Assembly (NCBI RefSeq): GCF_022539665.2
Contig: NC_081334.1
Coordinates: 4,303,424 to 4,367,423, forward strand
Direction: 5' to 3'
Length of the DNA stretch: 64,000 bases
Source of the DNA: Daphnia carinata
Lineage: Eukaryota; Arthropoda; Branchiopoda; Diplostraca; Daphniidae
Positions within the stretch are counted from its first letter, which is position 1. Each line of letters begins with the position of its first letter. The translations under genes and the position numbers were made by a program. Below are positions 55,838 through 64,000 of the stretch, piece after piece. The notes under the pieces are model-generated. The model did not search any database, was not told the DNA's origin, and saw only the letters and a program-made list of their open reading frames with translations.

Positions 55838-58498
55838 AAAAAATAGGGCGGCACAATTGGAACGAAAGAAAATGGCAATAAAGCGTTGACATGTTTGATA
55901 AGATTCGTAGCGAATTGCGGAACGAATTAGCTCGATTGAAATGTCCTTTTCTTGGGGCCCATTCATCTGGTCGTCCATGAGAATTGTGTAGCAAATAAAC
56001 AGGCCATCCTCGTTTGCCACGTTGTTTTACGTCAGGGGTCGTTGTGTCCTTTTACAAGGACATTCTTTTTCCATGAATTATCTTTTCATTTCTTCTTTTT
56101 TTTGGACCATGAGGGGGGGGGGAGTAGTACAATTGAAAAGACGTGATTATCCCTAGTCACGACATTGAGAAGTAATCAAGATTCTTTTTTTTTTTTTTTT
56201 GTATTTATTTGATTTAGGCAAAAAGACGGATGTTGGTGCGACGGCCCTTGGATACGACAAGTAGTAAGTGCGTGCCCTTTTTCTTTATGTTGTTTTATTT
56301 CGTCTAAATGGATGTGCTCAACATGGTCTATAAATATGACAGCGTGCACGCGTGCTGCACTTGTTTCCCCTCTTTTGTCTCTCGCCTAAAAAGCTCGTCC
56401 GTTTAACGGATAGCGGCCGTACTTGCGCGTCCCCCCCCCCCCCAAAAAAAAAATGAATGACGATAGACATCGTTAATGAACGTCATCCTAAAGCGAAAGA
56501 AATGTACATGAACGCCCGTCTCCATTTCTCTTTTCCTTTGAACTTGAAAAAGACGCCATTTTGCCATTATTGAATTTTCTGTCCAACAAACGGCGTTCCA
56601 TGGCCCGAAAAAAAAAAAAAAAAAAAAAAAAATGTTGTCGAATTCTTTAGCGTTTGGTTGGGATGTCTTTGACCAGCCAAAGAAACAAGATCGGAATGTA
56701 GCCAGCCCTTTTTTTTTTTTTTTTTTTTTTTTTGTTCTCTTTTTTCATCCTCATGTCTCTGCGCTATTTGATTTATTTCGAGAAAAAGGATTCCTTTCAC
56801 ATGACGTGCACTGGACACAACTGTTCAACCTTTTCTTTATTTTTCAAAAAAAAAAAAAAAAAAAAATCCCCTTTTGTTTTGTGTCTAGTGATGAGAAGAA
56901 TTGCATTTCACGTCTAATATCATTTCGTACGGCTCTCATTAAATGCGCATATTTTCCGCAAGAATTCACAACGACATTTTGAAAAAAAAAAAATGAAGGG
57001 GGGGAGGAATCATTCATGTGAACCAATAGAGAAACGTTTCAAGGCAAGTTTATGCTTGGATGGTTATCGATGAAAAGAGAAAAAAAAAAAAACGAATTAT
57101 TTTTCAGCGCAGAATGGACGTCGGTGTTTTGTTTGTTTTCCCTTTGGCTCGCCTTGTCCGCCGATTTTCACGTTCTTTGATTTTTTGTTTTGGCCGTTGC
57201 TAGAAACCACTTTATTTCGAATTCTTTTCAGTTGGGATTCTGGAACATTTTTTTTTTTTTTTTCAAAGTCATTTCTCCTCTTGCGTCGTTGAATTTCTAG
57301 TGGGTATTTTTGTTTGTTTTTGCGTTTATTAGGCATTGTTACAATACAATGTTGATGTAATACGGCAGTAGGACTTCCGGTGACGCCTATCATCAGACGT
57401 ATCAAATGAAAATGTACGCCGTCGAAAAACATGGACGCATTTCTTTTTTTTTCTTTTTTTTTTTCTGTTGTTGTTGAAAAACGAGAGCCTCCCTTCAGGG
57501 CTGGCCACTTCCTTCTTCCTCTGCCTCATATTGCTCCTAATTACACCTTTTCTAGTTTTTTTTTTGCCTTTCCTCCCACCACTGCCAGTTCCGAGTGCTG
57601 GTCATTTTCTATTCATTTTTTGACTTTTTTTTTTTTTTTTGACTTTTTTTTGGGGGAGGGTGGATGAAAGGGGGGGGGGGGCAATTGTTTCAAAGTGGCG
57701 TGTAGTACGGGTTGATTGCATGTCTTATGAGGGAGGATCAATAACAAGGAGGAAACGGCTTCCCCACCGCAATGTGTAACGACTTTTTTTTTTTTTTTTT
57801 TTTTTTCGTAGAGTGTCTCATTTCCTTTTGTTTAAAACAAAAAAAAAAATGATCTTTTCTTTTTGTTTATTGGGTTTCATTTTGTGACCGGTCCAACGCC
57901 CCTGGCGACGCACGTTCGTTTTTCACGTTCCACCTTGTAAGTCATCTGCTTTTCTTTTAAACAAAACAAAGCAAAAACAAAAATCGTTTCTTTTGTTATC
58001 GTCGAGTTCATTAAATCTCGGCGTTTCAATGTTTTATTTATTACGGGGCTTTGTTTTTCGTTGAGCATCTGTATTAGTAAACATGTCGGCCGAGTTCACG
58101 TCATGTACACTAACGGATGAAAAAGAAAAAAAAAAAAGCAGGTCGCGCGGTCTTATTGTTTCGACTTCAAATTGAGATGTAATATTCAATCGGGAAGAAA
58201 CGGTAAAGGATAAGCCGAGAAGGAATGTTATGCTGCGTGATTTGTTTCTATTCTTCTTCTATTTTTTTTTTTATTTTTTTTTTTTTTTCTCCTCGAAAAC
58301 TCCAAACAGATGCTTTTGTTATTTTTGCTTGGCTTTCTATCTGCTGTGCCTCGGCTCATTCAGATGGCCGCGGCCTCCATTGTAGATTGAATCGTACACG
58401 TATAGCGGATATCTGAAACTGGCCAATGCACCACCCTCGACGCATTGATTATCATTTATTATCCAGCCCACGCACGTAAATTATCCATCTGGAAATCG

Positions 58499-58507
<9 letters not shown>

Positions 58508-58533
<26 letters not shown>
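58508..58533. repeat. GA microsatellite
   Basis: About thirteen AG units directly after an A-run. Confidence 0.9.
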
Positions 58534-59492
58534 ATGGAGATATGCAACTTGTACCCGGTGGCTTTTCTTTTTTTTTTTCTCGGGACTTTATTCAAAAATC
58601 AAAGAAGAGATGGGCACAGCTTGAGGAGGCTGTGCTCGGTCCCGCTGATGAGATGTTATAGCCCTCCTCTATATATACTTATTATTACTACCACCACTGC
58701 CACTACGACTACTACGACTACTACTACCTCTGTACGACTGGCAGCATTATCATCATCATCTGGTGCTGCTGCTGCTCCTCCTTTTGGCTTCTTCATCTTC
58801 TTTTCATATTTCTTTTTTTTTTTTTTTTTTTCTTTCCTTCATTCTTGTATCATAATAATCGCGTCTATTAAATGCGGCGCGACGTGAGTGGTCACGCGTG
58901 GCGAAGCCCAAAAGCGCAGCCAGCCCCAGCAGCATATGCTTCTATCGTCTTTCGTTCAACCTTTTTGGATATATATGATTATACGGTCCGCACCGTGTGG
59001 GGCCGGCCCCCGTCCGGCCCGATTGAGAGGATGAGCACGAAAAAATGTTTCTTTTTTCTCTTGCGAAGATTATCCAACAGAAAAAAAAAACAAAAAAAAA
59101 AAACAAATGGAAGAGGGAGGAAAAGAAAAAAAAAAAATCAGGTCGGTGGGTTTTTAAAATGCCTTGGAGACTGTAGGACCACACACACGTATAGAAAAAC
59201 TGTTTTGCACACGCACACGAATTGTTGAATTTTTTTTTTTTTTTTTTTTTGTGTGTGTTCCAGCTGCAAGATGTTGGTTGATGACTGAATGAACGATCTT
59301 TCCCGCTGGTGTTTTACAATGTCTATTACATGTCTATAATGACGTCATTTCTTTATGAGAGACAATTTTTTTTTTTTTTTTTGATCAAATTGCCTCTTTT
59401 TTTTTTCTTTTCTTTTGGAAGATTGAAAAAGAAATTTCCATAAAAGGAGGCGCTTTTTCATTTTTGAAATGGACAGTTCCAGAAAGAAAAAG

Positions 59493-59525
<33 letters not shown>

Positions 59526-60291
59526 TTATCGACAACGGATGTGAATTTGTCTTGGATATAAAAGTCATTGTAGGACAAGAATGGAATGTTTTATTTGAGA
59601 AGAAGCGAATGTCGGATAATGCAATTGATTTCCGACACGCCACCCACGATGGGCTCCCCCTTTTTCTTGACTCCTCTTTTCGTTTTCAAATAGGGAAAAA
59701 CGAGTGGTCGTTTATGCCTCGTCAAATGGACAATCTCATCAGCAAGGCCATTGTTCTTTCACACATTTTCTTTTGCGACTTTTTCTGTTATTCAACCATT
59801 CCAAAAATGTGTCATCTTTTATTTTTTCGTATTTATTTTTTTTTTTTCGAAACATTTCGATGGTTGCGTAACCGTCGGCCAATGCAAACGGATATTTCGT
59901 CATCCATTTGCCTTCACTTCACGACATTCTTTTTCTCGCCGTGATTTCGTCGACGCATCGCACGAAACGCGGGACGGAAGTCGACTCAAATTACGAGCGC
60001 AATCGTTTTTCTAATGTTTTTTTGTTTTTTTTTTCGGTTTGTTTCTAAATCTCTCTTGATTGATTTATCTTTGATTTTGATTGAATGAAATACAGGTCTG
60101 TAAATGGGAAAGGGGGGCGAGGGTTATTTCTGTGCAATATCAAAAGAGATATGATTGAGTTGCTGTTGCGTTCCTAGGGTAAAAGAGAAAATGAACAGAT
60201 GGGAACTGACGTTTTTCTCCCTGCCTGCCCGACACGCCATCTCGCATCGTCAGATAAATTCTATTCAATGCCAGTCGGCTATTTTCCTTTG

Positions 60292-60328
<37 letters not shown>

Positions 60329-61560
60329 GTAGGAAATCGGGGACGGTGGATTTGTAAATCCCATTTTTGATTGTTTTCTTATATCCTAGAGCCGGACAAA
60401 ATCTTGATTTCCCCACTTGATTGCAATCAATGTTCCTTGTTTTCTTTCATAACAAAATTATCTAATTGAATGAAGCAAAAAAGAGAGAGAGAAAAAAAAA
60501 AAAGTTTGATCTTTAACATCGTTATCCGATATCTCTAAACAAGAACTGGATAAAAAAACAAACAAAAAAAACCAATAATAATTTCGATGGCTACAAAAAG
60601 ATCTGATCGTGTTGCATCCCGCGTCGTCGTTCATTCTTCAATTGTTTTCTAATTAAAAAAAAAAGAAAAACGAAAGAATGAAAAGGTTCTTGGTTGTAAT
60701 CTCGTCGGAGGGAAGAGAAGGTAACACCACTCTGGCGAAAATGCGTGTGCGTTGCACAGCAACAGATGGCCGATAGATTTTGTGTGCCCGTCTTTTGGAG
60801 AGCCTTTGCACCTTCGCCGTGGGCCGTCGTCCATTTGACCTGACCACAAGATTTTTGTGAAAGAGGAAAAAGAAGAGAATGCTAGTGATTTCTTTATCTC
60901 TCGAATGCATAGAGACCTTGGAGCTATGCTGTCTAGCTATTAGTTTGATTTCATTCTTTAAATGGGAGGGCGCACACTGATGCCCACTCCCAATCGTTTT
61001 CTTTTTTTTCTTTCTTTCTTTCTTTCTTTCTTTTCGGGGTTTTGTTTTCACATGATTTATAGTCTGAAAAATGGGCAATCTCTTTTTTTTAACAATATCA
61101 CGTACGGCATTGAAGATGATCCCTTTTTTTTCCATTTCTGTTTCGATATTAATGGATGGGATTTGTTTGTTTTTTTTTTCTTCCAGTAGAAGATGAAAAA
61201 AAAAGGGGGGGGGGGGGGGGGAAATGGGTGCTCGTAAATAAATTGGCCGTACTTTGGGAAATGAGACAGAAGAAGAAGTGAAAGAATTGGCCACCTGTGT
61301 GATGGTTTTCCGGGTCTAGAAGGTGAATGTTATCATCATCATGATCATCATCATTTCGAGGCCAAGGGAAAGATCATCAAACCCAATCGAGTAGAGTGTT
61401 TTCCGTGTGAGGTCCGCTCGGCAAAGACGATCTCTTTGCTTCTTTCGTACGGTTCATCAACCAGATTGGATTGGTGGACACACACAAAGTCCAGCGTCGA
61501 TGACTGCGGCCAACAGCTGCCAACAACTTGATGGTCCCTTTTTGTTTTTTGTTTTTTTTT

Positions 61561-61594
<34 letters not shown>

Positions 61595-63461
61595 CATTCT
61601 TTCGCATTGCCATATAAAAACACCTTTGGCGCAGTCTATCCGTTGTCCTTTTTTTTTTTTTTTTTTTTTTTTTTTCTCTTGAATTCCTTTAAAAGAGATT
61701 GCATCTTCCGACGATCTTTCCGGTTTATTTGTTTCCTGACTCGCTGCAAATCCTCTTTTCGTATAGATAACCGAGGGTTTATGCGTTGAAAAGAATGTAA
61801 ACGTTAAATTAAAAAACAAAAAACAGGGGATTACATTATACAACTGACGAAAATAGACATTTTTATACAATATTTATTTATTTATTTATATTTTAAAAAA
61901 TCTCATTCGCATTCAATCGGCTTAACCCTTTTTTTTTTTTTTTTTTTTAAATCTTTGTATAAAATTCGGGATGTACTGCAGTGCATTTCAAAATGCCAGT
62001 TGAATAACATGAAATTAGAAAAAATGATGATGAAATGTTTGTATTCAATGGCAATTGAAGTACGTTATAACCGATTAAAAATTCGGCTCTTTCTTGGGGG
62101 GACGCGTCTGAACGAAGGGGGTCCCCCATTTTGGCTCGTTTAGCCGAGGTGTTTCATTTGAAAATTTATAGCACTTTCGCTCTGCGTGAGAACACTGTTT
62201 GAAAATGATGGCATTTGATTCTTTTCCCCTCCCCCCCCCTTCTCTCTCTCACTTTGCCTCCTCATCTTCTTGTCCGTATAATATTCCCCCTCGCCCATCG
62301 CCGTCCTTACAAAAAGGAAAATCAACATGGAACGCAAAGTTACGAGCGCCGACAAGGCGTGTGAAATCTAACGCATTTTTGACATTGCTGGCATTTTTTT
62401 TTTGTTTGGCCTCCACATTTAGAGATGCCCGCCATTGAGCGAAGCTTCTTCTTTCTTGTTCATCAGTTTTCATTGAAAGAAAAAAGGACGTTGTAGCTCA
62501 TTACTCGCATTCTTGTCTACTGGCCTCCTATGTTTTATTGTTTCTTCTTTCTTTTCTCTCCGCTCTACGTGCGTAATCAGCTCAATCAGGTGCTACATTA
62601 GCAGGGTAATAACAATCGTTTTTTTTTTTTTTTTTGTTACGAAAGAAGGGCGAAACAAAATGTTGAAATTCAAAAAAAAAAAAAGAATCCGTGACGAATC
62701 GGGCGCGTCCGAACGACTCATCCATTCCCATTAACTCGCTGTCGCCTGTTTACACCTTCAGTTTTTTTGGGGGCCCCGTTCTCTCTTAAATGTGTGTGTG
62801 TTGAAAAAAACAAAAAAACAGAGTTGGGTTTTGTTAAAAAGAAGAAAAAGGCCACTAAAAGTTTAGATGTGCCTTTTTTTTTTTTCTTCTTCTTCTTCTT
62901 ATTCTCTTTTTCTTTTTTTACGATGTTTCTTTGTATTTAATACCGCACTAGGGCACGCCACATTGTGTAGGTGTAAAACGATGTGGCCTCGACACAGCCA
63001 CAAAACTACACATTTTCAATTGACTATGTTCTTCTTTTTTTCTTTTTCTCGCCCTCTTTTTTTTTTTTCTTTGGGGTCTATTAAATTCTATTCTGATGTC
63101 GTCGGTCGTGCTGGAAAAAAAAAAAACAAAAAAAAAACCTTGGTCACCTTTAACCTTTCATTTTTCCACCCCACAAACATACAGGATATTACACACACGT
63201 GTGCGTTCTATTGAAACAACTACCCGGACGCGTCATTTTCATTTTTTTTTTTTTTTTTATTTTTAACTTTTACGAATCGGCTAGCCTTTTATTTTATTTA
63301 TTTTATTTTTTTTTTTGTTCATTTTATTTAGTAGAAATGAAATTTATCGCGTCCCGAAGCGACACACACACACACAGAGAAAAAAAAAATGGCTGCAGGC
63401 CGTGCCGGAATAAATTAAACTCATTTCCTTATAAACGCCCTTTCAAATATAATAATAAAAA

Positions 63462-63470
<9 letters not shown>

Positions 63471-63491
<21 letters not shown>
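63471..63491. repeat. GA microsatellite
   Basis: About ten GA units followed by A-rich DNA. Confidence 0.85.
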
Positions 63492-63495
<4 letters not shown>

Positions 63496-64000
63496 AAAAA
63501 AAAAGGACAATATGGCGAGCTCATCATCATCTTGCGGTCTGATCCGACGTGAGGAAGAAGAAAAGGAAAAGAACATATTCACGCCCGGCCATTATGAGCC
63601 TAGACAGCTATTACAAAGCTACCTCTTTTCTTTCTTTTCTTTTTTTTTCTCTCTCTCTCCCTACCTACCCCTCTTTTTTCTCTCTCTTTTTTTTTTTAAT
63701 TTGTACATTTCTTTCGGCTCCTCCTACCCTTTCAAATAAATAAAAAAAAAAAAACGTCTTTTTATTTTTTTTTTACACTTCTCATCATACGAGTTTGAAA
63801 GAAACAGTTTCCCGAAAATGTTTTGTCGACTCGTGTGGAAAGAAGAAATGCAAACTATCGAGCGTCATTTTTTGTGCGTTTAAAATAAAACGCCATTTAG
63901 GTTTCTTATTTTTTTTTTTTTTTTTTTCCTTTTTTATTTATTTATTTTTTTTTAAACCTGAAAGTGATATAATGAGGCAACTGTTTTTATAGATTGGGGT

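Larger units (their letters stand above)
35670..64000. other. Large gene-poor region, homopolymers and microsatellites
   Basis: No gene could be supported over this stretch. It is dense in A/T runs, some very long: T30 at 39892-39921, T33 at 51426-51458, and paired T and A tracts near 46.5-47.2, 52.8, 54.0-54.4, 56.6-56.9, 59.5 and 61.5-61.7 kb. G/C runs occur near 47802-47818, 51574-51588 and 61205-61221. Open frames mostly run through these tracts and code for Phe, Lys or Pro strings. Isolated minus-strand pieces with splice borders are listed separately. The region could be intergenic or the introns of a long gene. Confidence 0.55.

Noticed and set aside
55676-56020. Minus-strand 114-codon frame
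   Set aside because: Begins with plausible sequence but passes through the TG microsatellite as His-Thr repeats; no homology recognised.
59552-59944. Plus-strand frame of 130 codons after an ATATAAAAG word
   Set aside because: First in-frame ATG is 60 nt in, the second half runs into Phe-rich T tracts, no domain or splice partner; probably chance.

Overview
The window reads as nuclear DNA of an arthropod, most likely a branchiopod crustacean of the Daphnia type. The evidence is short GT-AG introns (57-98 nt in the best-resolved genes), secreted C-type lectin and DOMON proteins, an arthropod-style Kruppel-like factor with poly-Asn and poly-Gln tracts, and very many poly-A/poly-T tracts and CA/CT microsatellites. 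The organism is an inference. No prokaryotic, organellar, rRNA, tRNA or CRISPR signal was seen.

Layout. 1-16.4 kb is gene-poor and rich in homopolymers. 16.4-21.1 kb holds a minus-strand KLF transcription factor (500 aa predicted; two coding exons and a 5' UTR exon). 21.9-30.2 kb is a compact compartment, almost free of long A/T tracts, with minus-strand genes. These are a candidate 78-aa gene, a diverged and apparently incomplete C-type lectin gene, decayed duplicated segments, an intact secreted C-type lectin with a Thr/Pro-rich tail (262 aa), and a complete nine-exon PM20D1-type M20 peptidase (515 aa). 34.8-35.7 kb holds a two-exon secreted DOMON protein (204 aa) with a TATA box. The rest, 30.3-34.8 kb and 35.7-64 kb, shows no confidently recognisable gene. 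It has microsatellites, long poly-T/poly-A runs and a few isolated exon-like pieces on the minus strand.

I reconstructed exon-intron structures by hand from reading frame, splice consensus and family alignment. The PM20D1, lectin and DOMON models have exact codon arithmetic across every junction. The four best-supported genes are all on the minus strand. They do not form a pathway: one is a nuclear transcription factor and three encode secreted or membrane-anchored extracellular proteins.
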